From Kordiimonadaceae bacterium (GTDB lineage: Bacteria; Pseudomonadota; Alphaproteobacteria; Sphingomonadales; Emcibacteraceae): a stretch of DNA of 64,000 nt. Shown piece after piece: positions 1 through 8,514 of this stretch. The first letter of the stretch is position 1, and each line of letters starts with the position of its first letter. The stretch spans positions 62,001 to 126,000 of the forward strand of contig JACKKT010000002.1 of the NCBI GenBank assembly GCA_024236295.1. Reading direction: 5' to 3'. The notes beneath the pieces are model-generated. The model saw only the letters and a program-made list of their open reading frames with translations, had not been told where the DNA came from and searched no databases. A program made the translations under genes and the position numbers.

Positions 1-2316
1 AAAAATATCTTCAAATTCATCATAGCTGATACCGATACCGTCATCCTGTACACTGATATAATAAAAGTCTTCATCCTGCCATGTCTTAACCGCAATATGG
101 CCTGATTCCGGTGTAAATTTAACCGCATTACTCAGCAGATTGGAAATAGAGTGCTGAATGCGCTTTTCGTCGCCATGAACCATAGTCAAGTTTTTGTCGA
201 GTGATACGTCAAGTTGAATGGATTTCTGCTTAATCCGTTCTTCTAATTTGCTGACGACCCCGTGAATGGTTTCATTAACATCAAAATCCGCCGCTTCAAT
301 ATAAAGTCCACCTGCTTCAATAACGGAAAGGTCAAGAATATCATTAATCAAATCTAGCAGATAATCTGATGCGCTTAAAATATTACGCATATATTGATGT
401 TGTTCATCATTAAGCGGTCCCTGATATTCTTTTTCAAGAAGTTCTGCAAAGCCAAGAACACTATTGAGCGGATTTCTAAGTTCATAAGACATATGTGCTA
501 GAAAGTCAGTTTTTATATTTTGCGCTTCTTCAAGAGCTTCATTATGTTTGCGCAACGAATATTCAACTCTGTAGCTATCTGTAACATCAATAAAGATCAC
601 AAGAACTGCACCATCCGGCAGAGGAACGAGTGAGAAGTTGATTACTTTTTCGTTTTTCAGTTTAAACTGTCCGGCAGTTGCTTCTTTCTTAACTTCACCG
701 CCAACGATTAAATTTTTAAATTCCTCAATTGGACCGCTGCTTTCAAATAATTCTGCACAACGATTTAGCACCTCAATTGCATGTGGCTTTGATTGCAGAA
801 AGTCTGATTTAATATCCCAAATATCAATAAACCCGTCATTGAAAAGCTGAAGGCGCCCATCTACACCAAATACAGCTATTCCTTCATGCAAATTATCAAG
901 TGTTTCCCGCTGAACAGCAATCAGTGTATTATATGAACTTTCAAGTGCAAAATAATCTGTGACATCTTCGTAGAATACAAGCATGCCACCAAGTGGATGC
1001 TGCTGCATTACAACACGCAGCGTTTTACCGTCTGGCAAATGCATCATTGATTCCACCGGGTCAATGACTTTGGTATAGGCATCAAGCTGCTTTTTCTTCC
1101 ATTCCGGGAAATTTGCCTGCTCCGGTAATTTACGGGCTTCCCTTAATGATTCAAGAATTTCACCGTAATGCGGATGGCTGAATAACAGACTTTCCGGAAG
1201 CCCCCACAGACGAACATAAGCTTTGTTGTAATATTCCAGTCTCATTCTGTTATCAAAAATGGCGACTGCTGAAGAGAACTGGTCCAGTGTTTCAGCATAA
1301 GACTCCGTATGATCGGCCAGGCTGCCCCGTGCTTCTTCAAGCTCTGTAATATCCTGCGCATAGCCAAGAATTGCTTCCTTATGATCATCTATTTCATAAG
1401 GGATATTATGAAAGTCCATCGAGCGACGCTCACCATTAATAACTACAAAATGGCTTTCAGAACTTGGTTCACCGCGCCGACTTACATTTTCAGCCATACT
1501 TCTAATGCTTACACCTAAAGTATTAATGGCTAGTTCAAGATTATTGTTAATGACATTTCTGAAACTGCCGCCATCCACGGCCTCCACGTATGCTTTATTA
1601 ACCCACTGTAAATTGAGGTCTTCTCCTCTGATCCAGATTGGAAATTTTGCTTTATTTAATGCATTTTCAAGAAGACGGGCCCGATCGCTTCTTTCCTGTG
1701 ATTCTAGCGTTTGATATCTCTGGATTTTTTCGGCGATGGTATTATCCTTTATCCAAACTACATAGCAATCTTCCATCCCGCTTCCGATTGAGATTTTATT
1801 GCCTGAAATAAGCAAATGCATATTAAACTGATTGAGATCGACTGATTGTGAGAATTCGGTTCCTTCCGATAACAGATTGTTCAAATTAGCATCAAAACGT
1901 GCCTGATCCAGCAGCGAAAACCTCGATTTAAGATCATCAAGATTTTCTGGTATAGTCTCGTCTTCAAAGCGGATATCAATTGTCGAGCTTATAAGCAATT
2001 CTTTATTACTGCCCCAAAGAAGGAAGCTGTCTTGACGCTGGGAGATGATTTTTTTCAAATAATCTTCTTTGATCATCGTCCTGTTAAGCGCCTTTGAAAT
2101 CTTTAAGCGCTGGAAAATTAACCAAAAAATTAGGGAAAGTGACAAAATAAAAAACAAGGTCAAAGCAATAATAAACTGATTATTTTGTTCTGAACCGAAA
2201 TCTATACCGGCAAATATATCCGCATTGGCATAAGTATTAGAAATACCAAATGCCAATAATGCCGAAATAAAAACATTAATGTACAATCTAAGGCGAATTG
2301 TTAAAGGTCCCTTCAC
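1..2316 (-). CDS. divL: DivL-like PAS sensor kinase homologue with Tyr H-box (3' end off window)
   Basis: The frame is open from a GTG at 2316 to the left window edge (772 codons), so the C-terminus is missing. An in-frame TGA lies just upstream of the GTG, and no strong ribosome site is seen. Near the N-terminus is a hydrophobic segment, then a second membrane segment at about residues 48-66, then several PAS-like regions and a HisKA dimerisation helix. The H-box reads AHMSYELRNPLN: Tyr611 stands where histidine kinases have the phospho-accepting His. An N-box (SNLLSNAVKFTP) and a G1-like DDGIGI follow before the edge. Among known families this combination is the hallmark of DivL, the pseudokinase-like regulator of CckA and DivK in alphaproteobacterial cell-cycle control. 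The name rests on the Tyr, the PAS layout and the alphaproteobacterial context. A mutated ordinary kinase is the alternative. Confidence 0.8.
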   Translation of the reverse strand, partial: MKGPLTIRLRLYINVFISALLAFGISNTYANADIFAGIDFGSEQNNQFIIALTLFFILSLSLIFWLIFQRLKISKALNRTMIKEDYLKKIISQRQDSFLLWGSNKELLISSTIDIRFEDETIPENLDDLKSRFSLLDQARFDANLNNLLSEGTEFSQSVDLNQFNMHLLISGNKISIGSGMEDCYVVWIKDNTIAEKIQRYQTLESQERSDRARLLENALNKAKFPIWIRGEDLNLQWVNKAYVEAVDGGSFRNVINNNLELAINTLGVSIRSMAENVSRRGEPSSESHFVVINGERRSMDFHNIPYEIDDHKEAILGYAQDITELEEARGSLADHTESYAETLDQFSSAVAIFDNRMRLEYYNKAYVRLWGLPESLLFSHPHYGEILESLREARKLPEQANFPEWKKKQLDAYTKVIDPVESMMHLPDGKTLRVVMQQHPLGGMLVFYEDVTDYFALESSYNTLIAVQRETLDNLHEGIAVFGVDGRLQLFNDGFIDIWDIKSDFLQSKPHAIEVLNRCAELFESSGPIEEFKNLIVGGEVKKEATAGQFKLKNEKVINFSLVPLPDGAVLVIFIDVTDSYRVEYSLRKHNEALEEAQNIKTDFLAHMSYELRNPLNSVLGFAELLEKEYQGPLNDEQHQYMRNILSASDYLLDLINDILDLSVIEAGGLYIEAADFDVNETIHGVVSKLEERIKQKSIQLDVSLDKNLTMVHGDEKRIQHSISNLLSNAVKFTPESGHIAVKTWQDEDFYYISVQDDGIGISYDEFEDIF

Positions 2317-2372
2317 GGATATTAATCAAGTACTTAACCAGTCAATAAAATAACCAGTTTAATAGCAAAAGA

Positions 2373-2410
2373 AAAGCCCGTTCATAAATGATTAACCATG
2401 AACGGGCTTT
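2373..2410 (-). terminator. Rho-independent terminator after ahcY
   Basis: A perfect 13-bp stem (2373-2385 pairing with 2398-2410) with a 12-nt loop lies 20 bases past the ahcY stop. On the minus strand it is followed by a T-rich stretch. It separates ahcY from the DivL-like gene, which therefore probably has its own promoter in the remaining short gap. Confidence 0.85.
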
Positions 2411-2430
2411 AAATTTTGCAATAAAGTTTA

Positions 2431-3726
2431 CTAGTATCGATAATGGTCAGGCTTAAATGGACCTTCCTGATTAACTCCAATATAATCCGCTTGTTGTTTA
2501 TTTAGTTTTGTAAGATTTACTCCCAGCCTTGCAAGATGAAGTGATGCTACTTTTTCATCAAGATGTTTTGGCAGAACATATACTTTATTTTTATAATCTG
2601 CTGTGTTGTTATAGAGTTCTATCTGAGCAAGAACCTGATTGGTAAAAGACGCGCTCATTACAAAACTTGGGTGTCCGGTTGCGCAGCCTAGATTAACCAG
2701 GCGACCTTTCGCCAGTACAATCAGACGCTTGCCGTCTGGGAAGATAACTTCATCCACCTGTGGTTTCACTTCTTCCCATTTATAATTAGAAAGAGCCGCA
2801 ATCTGAATTTCAGAATCAAAATGTCCAATATTACAGACAATGGCCCGGTCTTTCATTTTTCTCATATGATCTATCGTGATCACATCGAAATTCCCGGTAC
2901 AGGTAACAAATATATCACCCCGTGTTGAGGCATCATCCATAGTGACCACTTCATAACCTTCCATAGCTGCCTGTAAAGCACAGATCGGATCAATTTCAGT
3001 GACCAGAACGCGGGCACCTTGACTTCTTAATGAAGCAGCAGACCCCTTACCCACATCACCAAAACCCGCAACGACACACACTTTACCGGCAACCATAACA
3101 TCGGTTGCACGTTTTATGCCATCTACAAGACTTTCACGGCATCCATAAAGATTATCAAATTTTGATTTGGTTACACTGTCATTCACATTAATAGCAGGGA
3201 CAGTCAGTCTGCCTTCTTTTTCCATCTGATAAAGCCGTAGCACACCAGTTGTTGTTTCTTCGGAAATTCCTCTGATATCATCCAGGAGTTCAGGAAAATC
3301 CTTATATACCATAGCCGTCAGATCACCACCATCGTCAAGAATCATATTAGGACGCCAGCCATTGGGGCCAACAATCGTTTCACGAATACACCAGTTAAAT
3401 TCATCTTCATCCATCCCTTTCCAGGCAAAAACAGGAATTTTTGCCGCAGCCATAGCCGCTGCCGCATGGTCCTGAGTGGAGAAAATATTACAGGATGACC
3501 AGCGCACCTCAGCACCAAGCGCGATAAGTGTTTCCATCAAAACGGCAGTTTGAATTGTCATATGCAAACAACCTGCTATTCTCGCCCCTTTCAAGGGTTT
3601 TGATTTACCAAATTCTTCTCGCAGTGCCATAAGGCCCGGCATTTCTGTTTCTGCAATATCAATTTCACGACGGCCCCAGCCTGCCCCTGAAATATCCTTG
3701 ACTTTATAGTCTGTGAAGTCTGTCAT
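2431..3726 (-). CDS. ahcY: Adenosylhomocysteinase (S-adenosyl-L-homocysteine hydrolase)
   Basis: Cytosolic NAD-dependent enzyme that splits S-adenosylhomocysteine to adenosine and homocysteine, relieving product inhibition of methyltransferases. The protein has 431 residues. The substrate region carries NVNDSVTKSKFDNLYGCRES, the Rossmann NAD site carries GFGDVGKG, and the C-terminus ends KPDHYRY, as expected for the family tail that reaches into the partner subunit. It lacks the roughly 40-residue insertion present in many bacterial AhcY proteins, so it is the short form. It follows the HPr gene on the same strand after a 146-base AT-rich gap that holds a 16-bp palindrome. A strong terminator follows it. 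Identification is secure. Confidence 0.97.
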   Translation of the reverse strand: MTDFTDYKVKDISGAGWGRREIDIAETEMPGLMALREEFGKSKPLKGARIAGCLHMTIQTAVLMETLIALGAEVRWSSCNIFSTQDHAAAAMAAAKIPVFAWKGMDEDEFNWCIRETIVGPNGWRPNMILDDGGDLTAMVYKDFPELLDDIRGISEETTTGVLRLYQMEKEGRLTVPAINVNDSVTKSKFDNLYGCRESLVDGIKRATDVMVAGKVCVVAGFGDVGKGSAASLRSQGARVLVTEIDPICALQAAMEGYEVVTMDDASTRGDIFVTCTGNFDVITIDHMRKMKDRAIVCNIGHFDSEIQIAALSNYKWEEVKPQVDEVIFPDGKRLIVLAKGRLVNLGCATGHPSFVMSASFTNQVLAQIELYNNTADYKNKVYVLPKHLDEKVASLHLARLGVNLTKLNKQQADYIGVNQEGPFKPDHYRY

Positions 3727-3755
3727 TGGAATGAAGTCCTTTTATATATTCTTAA

Positions 3756-3771
3756 TTTAATGATCATTAAA
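3756..3771. promoter_or_regulatory. 16-bp perfect palindrome upstream of ahcY
   Basis: TTTAATGATCATTAAA is a perfect palindrome 30 bases upstream of the ahcY start codon, in the gap between HPr and ahcY. It could be an operator, but AT-rich palindromes of this size also arise by chance. I saw no riboswitch-like fold in this leader. Confidence 0.3.
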
Positions 3772-3872
3772 ATTACTAATCCTATACCCGCCTTAATATA
3801 AAATGGCAAGCATAAAGAAATCTTTATATATCTATATATTGAAAAAATATTTAACAGTTAATCAAGAATGGT

Positions 3873-4160
3873 TTAGCTGACTTCACCGAATTTATCACCA
3901 ACCAGCTTTTCAATAGCATCAATAAGTTGGTCTTTTTCCGGTCCTTCGACAAGAATGGTAATTTCCTCACCGATTCCGGCAGCCAGCATCATAAGTCCCA
4001 TGATTGACGTACCACAAACGGACACACCATCTTTTGATACGGTGACTGTTGCATCATATTCACTGGCCAAACCAACAAATTTAGCAGAAGCACGAGCATG
4101 CAAGCCCCGTTCATTGCAGATTTTTATTTTTCGGCTGAAACCATTTTCATCGGCGCTCAT
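3873..4160 (-). CDS. ptsH: HPr-family phosphocarrier protein
   Basis: Small phosphocarrier (95 residues) of a regulatory phosphotransferase system. His21 in ERGLHARAS is the site phosphorylated by enzyme I. Ser52 in GTSIMGLMML is at the regulatory position phosphorylated by HPr kinase. Its start overlaps the stop of the EIIA gene by 4 bases (ATGA), which indicates translational coupling. With EIIA-Man and the short HprK upstream, it belongs to the alphaproteobacterial PTS that lacks sugar permeases and acts in regulation. Enzyme I is not in this window. Confidence 0.93.
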   Translation of the reverse strand: MSADENGFSRKIKICNERGLHARASAKFVGLASEYDATVTVSKDGVSVCGTSIMGLMMLAAGIGEEITILVEGPEKDQLIDAIEKLVGDKFGEVS

Positions 4161-4567
4161 TCCTGACCACCGGATAAAACATGTGAGGCAATATTAATAT
4201 ATTTACGCCCAGATTCCTGTGCAGCGGTGACCGCTTCTTCCATTGTGCATGGTGTTGAGCGTACACTTGCAAGCTTTATCAGCATAGGAAGATTAATGCC
4301 TGCTATCACCTCTGCTTTGCTGCTGTCCATAACCGAAATAGCAAGATTTGAGGGTGTGCCACCAAACATATCTGTAAGGATTATTACACCGTTTCCTTCT
4401 TCAACTTCAGTTACTGCATCAAGAATATCCTGGCGCCGTTGTTCCATATCATCATCCGGCCCAATTGAAATTGCCTTTAGCGCAGATTGAGGGCCAACAA
4501 CATGTTCCATCGCCGCGATGAATTCCTCTGCCAACCTTCCATGGGTAACAACTACCATTCCAATCAT
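4157..4567 (-). CDS. manX: PTS system EIIA component, mannose/fructose family (ManX-like)
   Basis: A 136-residue EIIA-Man domain protein. It starts MIGMVVVTHGRLAEEF, with His9 as the expected phosphorylation site taken from HPr. Further typical segments are TDMFGGTPSNLA and the GINLPMLIKL strand. It stands alone, without IIB, IIC or IID partners, so it is more likely a phosphorylation-state sensor than part of a sugar importer. It sits between RapZ and HPr, with a 4-base overlap into HPr and a 68-base gap from RapZ. In Alphaproteobacteria this stand-alone EIIA is usually encoded with HPr and HprK, as here. Confidence 0.92.
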   Translation of the reverse strand: MIGMVVVTHGRLAEEFIAAMEHVVGPQSALKAISIGPDDDMEQRRQDILDAVTEVEEGNGVIILTDMFGGTPSNLAISVMDSSKAEVIAGINLPMLIKLASVRSTPCTMEEAVTAAQESGRKYINIASHVLSGGQE

Positions 4568-4635
4568 ATTTTAACCTTCTTTATTAGTCCTGAACTTATA
4601 GTATAATCCGTCTTTAGAAAGAGGACAATTCTCTT

Positions 4636-5529
4636 TTATAAAGAAAGCTCACGATGGTGAATGTTGACTTTATAATTTTTTTCTTTCAATAAAGCGCCAA
4701 GTTTTTCAGCAATGAATACTGATCTGTGCTTGCCACCAGTACACCCAAATGAAATTGTCAAATAAGATTTCCCTTCTTTTTTATATTCAGGAAGAAGTGT
4801 AAGAATAAGCGAAGAAATTTTATCCCAACTGCTGTTAAAAACAGGGTCCCGCATTATATACTCACCAACGCCCTCTTCACGGCCAGTTTTGGCTTTAAGA
4901 TTTTCATCATAATGAGGGTTTCTTAAAAATCTGACATCAAAGACCAGATCTGCATCACGCGGCAATCCTTTTGGATAGGCAAATGAACTTACAGAAATAC
5001 TTAGCCCCTTATCCTGACCCCTTTCAAAATGTTGTGAGAGCACACGCCTGAGATCGTGAATACTAAATTCAGATGTATCAAAAATATAATCACTTTGTGC
5101 TTTGATGACTTCCATCATTTGACGTTCACGGGCAATACCATCACTTACAGGTCTATCCTTTGCAAGCGGGTGCCGCCTTCGGGTCTCAGAAAACCGGGCA
5201 GATAAAACCTCATCCCCACTATCAAAATAAAGAATTTTGATGGAAATTCTTTCCTGTTCCTTAATTCGTGAAAGCACCTTAACAATATTTTCCGGCTGAA
5301 AATTTCTTGTTCTAGCGTCTACCCCAATTGCCAACGCCGGATTAATATGATCCGGATCATTTTTCATTGCCAAATCAATAAGACTAGGCAGCAAATTAAT
5401 AGGAAGATTATCAATTGCCTCATATTCGAGATCTTCCAGAACTGATAGGGCCGTTGACTTACCTGCTCCCGACATACCCGTAATCAACAACAGATTTAAA
5501 ATATTACTTTTTTTTCTCATCTCATTCAT
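4636..5529 (-). CDS. rapZ: RapZ/YvcJ family nucleotide-binding RNase adapter protein
   Basis: A 297-residue P-loop protein. Walker A is GMSGAGKST at about residues 18-26. The C-terminal domain carries the conserved SFGCTGGKHRSV motif. In Escherichia coli RapZ delivers the small RNA GlmZ to RNase E and senses glucosamine-6-phosphate. The role in Alphaproteobacteria is less defined, and no GlmY/GlmZ-type RNA is visible here. Its start overlaps the HprK stop by 4 bases, so the two are probably co-translated. Length and motifs match the family throughout. Confidence 0.93.
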   Translation of the reverse strand: MNEMRKKSNILNLLLITGMSGAGKSTALSVLEDLEYEAIDNLPINLLPSLIDLAMKNDPDHINPALAIGVDARTRNFQPENIVKVLSRIKEQERISIKILYFDSGDEVLSARFSETRRRHPLAKDRPVSDGIARERQMMEVIKAQSDYIFDTSEFSIHDLRRVLSQHFERGQDKGLSISVSSFAYPKGLPRDADLVFDVRFLRNPHYDENLKAKTGREEGVGEYIMRDPVFNSSWDKISSLILTLLPEYKKEGKSYLTISFGCTGGKHRSVFIAEKLGALLKEKNYKVNIHHRELSL

Positions 5530-5933
5530 AATTTTAACATTAACCTGATTTTTGCTACTGCAGAACCTGAAAAAGCATCAATTTTATAAAGTGGAATTTT
5601 TGCGCCATCCAATTCATAAAATAAGGCTTTTGGGAGCCGTTCAATTTCCTTTTCCGGCGTCAGCTCCAATGCCAAATCCAATTTTGCCGACTTTTTATAC
5701 CCCAATTTAATAAGTCCGACACCACGCACCTCTATCATACCCGCTATGTTCGGTGCCGGATGCGCAAATAGAATGCCAGCATCTTCATCCACATTAACAT
5801 AATCATCTGATACCAGCCTGGCTCCACTGTCAATTAGCCGCAAAGCCAGATCAGATTTTCCCGATCCTGAAGGCCCAAAAATTATTATACCTTTTCCTTC
5901 AAACTCGACGCAGGATGCATGGAGAAGTGTCAC
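5526..5933 (-). CDS. hprK: Short HPr kinase/phosphorylase (C-terminal catalytic domain only)
   Basis: A 135-residue protein equivalent to the catalytic half of HprK. Walker A is FGPSGSGKSDLALRLI. VSDDYVNV and the IEVRGVGLIKLGY signature follow. The N-terminal domain of Gram-positive HprK is absent, as is usual in Alphaproteobacteria. It is expected to phosphorylate HPr at Ser52 and so couple metabolic state to PTS output. It lies 11 bases after chvG and overlaps rapZ by 4 bases, so two-component signalling and PTS genes form one transcription unit. Confidence 0.92.
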   Translation of the reverse strand: MTLLHASCVEFEGKGIIIFGPSGSGKSDLALRLIDSGARLVSDDYVNVDEDAGILFAHPAPNIAGMIEVRGVGLIKLGYKKSAKLDLALELTPEKEIERLPKALFYELDGAKIPLYKIDAFSGSAVAKIRLMLKL

Positions 5934-5944
5934 AGTCGTAATCC

Positions 5945-7603
5945 TTAGTTATCTGCAAGTGGTAATAATACAACGAAGCGCGCACCAATAATATTCTTTT
6001 CATCATCCTTTCTATTTTCAGCATATATCTCTCCACCATGAGCCTCAACCACCTGTTTACAAATATTGAGACCGAGACCGGAATGTTTGCCAAAAGCCTC
6101 TCCTTTGGGGCGCTCGGAATAAAAGCGATCAAAAATATTTTCCAGTTTGTCTTCCGGTATGCCTATTCCCTCGTCCTCAACCAGAATTTCAACCATATTA
6201 TTACGCCGTTTCATTCTAATCCATATATTACCGTCTTTGTGGGAAAAAGAGATCGCATTATCCACCAGATTTCGAATCACCTGCCCTAGCTGCCCTTCTA
6301 ACCCCCGCACAAAATAAGGGGCGGAATTTCCGTCACGAAGTTTAAATCGGCGTTGCTTTATATCCAGATGAAGATGCGGCAGATTATCTTTTTGCGTGGT
6401 CAGATAAATATCTATCATAGTTTCAAGCAGTGCTGTCATATTGACCTGCTGCATCATTGAATGGGACATTTCCGCATCAAGCCGTGATACATCTGAAATA
6501 TCCGTGATCAACCGGTCCAGCCTTTTTACGTCATCGCTGATAATGGCCCTTAGCTTCTGCCTGTTTTCTTCAGTTTTAGCATATTCCATGGTCTCAATAG
6601 CACTACGCATACTGGTTAGGGGGTTTTTAAGCTCATGGGCAACATCGGCCGCAAAACTGGCAACCGCATCTATCTGCTTGGCTAGTATTTCTGTCATATC
6701 TTTTAGTGATCTTGAAAGGTCACCAATCTCATCATTCCTGGAAGATAGATCGGGAATATTTGACTTCTCTCCAAGACTGATATTATCCGCCGAATGGGCC
6801 AATTTTAAAATTGGTCGTACAATTGTTTTGGCAAGGAACAATGACAAAAGAAGTGTAATAAGCAGTGACACGCAAAAAATCTGAATGATAGTAAGACGAA
6901 CGTCTTGAACCGCCGCATATATATCACCGGTATCGGTTGATAACATTAATGCGCCCAATACTCGCCGGAAGCGCTGTACAGGAACGGCAACAGTTATTAT
7001 ATCCCTTTGATCATCAAGACGTCTGACCCGACTACTAACTTCACCGGCAAGTGCCGTCAAAACTTCCGGATAGTCAGTCGCCATTTCATCTTCTAACTCA
7101 TGATAAATTTCAAGATTTTCACGATTATTCTGGATTTTATCCAGAATGATTGAAACTTCCCTATTTATAATCTCCCAAAAATCACCAATGCCTAGCTTTT
7201 TTGGCATGGTATTTTCAACGACAACATTATTAATATTCAGATCACGGCTATCTATCATCAATTCGTTATTTATAGCAAAATATCGGGTGCGAAGTTTTGT
7301 GATATTGACCAGCCGAACCAGGATATTCCTTGCAGGTTCTATCAGAAGTTCGGTGGTATCCGGATCATCTGTAGCCGTCTCGCCCAGAGCACCTGCCATA
7401 AATTCTGCATCTTTTATTAATTCATCAATTCGCGATTGCATCAGGGTATTCTGGACCTGATCAACATATAGAACACCGCCACCAAGAAATAAAAGCGCAA
7501 TAAGATTAACCGCCAGAATACGGATTGTTAGCGGTGAAATTAATCTTCTTGTTCTATTAATTTTATATTTATTAGCTCTCACTATACCTATATCCGACAC
7601 CAT
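5945..7603 (-). CDS. chvG: Sensor histidine kinase, ChvG/ExoS type
   Basis: Inner-membrane kinase of 552 residues. Two membrane segments (about 29-48 and 232-255) flank a periplasmic domain. A HAMP region follows, then the H-box VAHELKNPLTSM (His323), an N-box (RNLVDNAISFS), and ATP-lid motifs EDEGIGIPEDK and SGLGLNICKQVVEAHGG. The partner regulator is immediately upstream and overlaps by 32 bases with this ATG. A GTG at 7582 would shorten the overlap. In rhizobia and relatives ChvG/ChvI responds to acidity or envelope stress and lies beside pckA and hprK, exactly as here. The name rests on this synteny as well as the domains. Confidence 0.92.
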   Translation of the reverse strand: MVSDIGIVRANKYKINRTRRLISPLTIRILAVNLIALLFLGGGVLYVDQVQNTLMQSRIDELIKDAEFMAGALGETATDDPDTTELLIEPARNILVRLVNITKLRTRYFAINNELMIDSRDLNINNVVVENTMPKKLGIGDFWEIINREVSIILDKIQNNRENLEIYHELEDEMATDYPEVLTALAGEVSSRVRRLDDQRDIITVAVPVQRFRRVLGALMLSTDTGDIYAAVQDVRLTIIQIFCVSLLITLLLSLFLAKTIVRPILKLAHSADNISLGEKSNIPDLSSRNDEIGDLSRSLKDMTEILAKQIDAVASFAADVAHELKNPLTSMRSAIETMEYAKTEENRQKLRAIISDDVKRLDRLITDISDVSRLDAEMSHSMMQQVNMTALLETMIDIYLTTQKDNLPHLHLDIKQRRFKLRDGNSAPYFVRGLEGQLGQVIRNLVDNAISFSHKDGNIWIRMKRRNNMVEILVEDEGIGIPEDKLENIFDRFYSERPKGEAFGKHSGLGLNICKQVVEAHGGEIYAENRKDDEKNIIGARFVVLLPLADN

Positions 7604-8276
7604 AAAGTGTCTCTATCCCATCGAACGTATCATCGACTTTTCGGAATTTTTTTCTCAGGCGTTTAATATGACTATCAATCGTTCGATCATCTACATAGAT
7701 ATCATCATTATAAGCAACATCCATAAGCTGATCCCTGCTTTTTACATGTCCCGGATGTTGAACAAGTGCCTGCAGGATAAGAAATTCAGTAACGGTAAGC
7801 TTAACATCTTTCCCATCCCAGTCACAAATATGCCGGACAGGATCAATTTTCAGACGACCACGGACGATAACCCCTGTTTCATCTTCGTCTTCGGACTTTG
7901 CTTTTTTGACTGCATCCATCCGACGCAAAATGGTTTTAATTCGTTCAATTAGGAGACGCTGGGAAAACGGCTTCTTTATATAATCATCAGCTCCCATTTT
8001 AAGGCCAAGCATTTCATCAATTTCGTCATCCTTGGACGTCAGAAATATAACAGGCAAATTTTGTTTCTCACGCAAACGACGTAGCAGCTCCATCCCATCC
8101 ATTCGTGGCATTTTAATATCAAGAACGGCAAGATCTCCCGGATCTTTTGTTATCCCATCGAGTGCGCTGGCACCATCCGTATAGGTACGAACTTTAAAAC
8201 CCTCACTCTCAAGGGCCATGCTTACGGATGCCAGAATATTCTGATCATCATCGACAAGAGTTATTACTGATGACAT
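7572..8276 (-). CDS. chvI: Response regulator ChvI, OmpR family
   Basis: The N-terminal receiver domain starts VITLVDDDQNIL, has the phospho-acceptor Asp in VLDIKMPRMDG and the switch Lys in GADDYIKKPF. A winged-helix OmpR-type output domain follows, ending RTIDSHIKRLRKKF...GVGYRYSES. I chose the ATG at 8276 because AAAGGA sits 10-15 bases upstream and the protein then begins as family members do. An upstream in-frame ATG at 8333 would add 19 unlikely residues. It is the DNA-binding partner of ChvG and is transcribed away from pckA. A 10-bp inverted repeat in the shared intergenic region is a candidate control site. Confidence 0.93.
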   Translation of the reverse strand: MSSVITLVDDDQNILASVSMALESEGFKVRTYTDGASALDGITKDPGDLAVLDIKMPRMDGMELLRRLREKQNLPVIFLTSKDDEIDEMLGLKMGADDYIKKPFSQRLLIERIKTILRRMDAVKKAKSEDEDETGVIVRGRLKIDPVRHICDWDGKDVKLTVTEFLILQALVQHPGHVKSRDQLMDVAYNDDIYVDDRTIDSHIKRLRKKFRKVDDTFDGIETLYGVGYRYSES

Positions 8277-8354
8277 CTGGTTATTTTCCTTTCTTGAACG
8301 AATCTTAGTATATATTACCATGTTTGATGGCATGAGTTTAAAAAATTGCGTTAT

Positions 8355-8380
8355 AAAAGTGTCATAAATGTGACACTTTT
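8355..8380. promoter_or_regulatory. Perfect 10-bp inverted repeat in the chvI-pckA intergenic region
   Basis: AAAAGTGTCA (8355-8364) and TGACACTTTT (8371-8380) are exact inverted repeats separated by 6 bases, 79 bases upstream of the chvI start and 135 bases upstream of pckA. The layout suits a dimeric regulator acting on one or both divergent promoters. Autoregulation by ChvI is possible but not shown. A hairpin acting in an RNA is the alternative. Confidence 0.5.
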
Positions 8381-8514
8381 TCCCTTATAAATCAATAGTT
8401 TGAAAAATTATCGAAATTTATTTCTCAACTCAGGATAAAATCTTTATTAATTGTAGTCCGAATAAAACAAAATTTATTATTTGAATTATATTAATTCGAT
8501 GAAGAGGAAGTATT

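Noticed and set aside
3727..3872. A riboswitch (SAM or SAH) in the ahcY leader.
   Set aside because: The leader is short and AT-rich, with only small palindromes. I could not fit a conserved riboswitch core.
6441..6884. A 147-residue plus-strand frame opposite chvG.
   Set aside because: It is the shadow of a well-supported kinase gene and has no family features or ribosome site.
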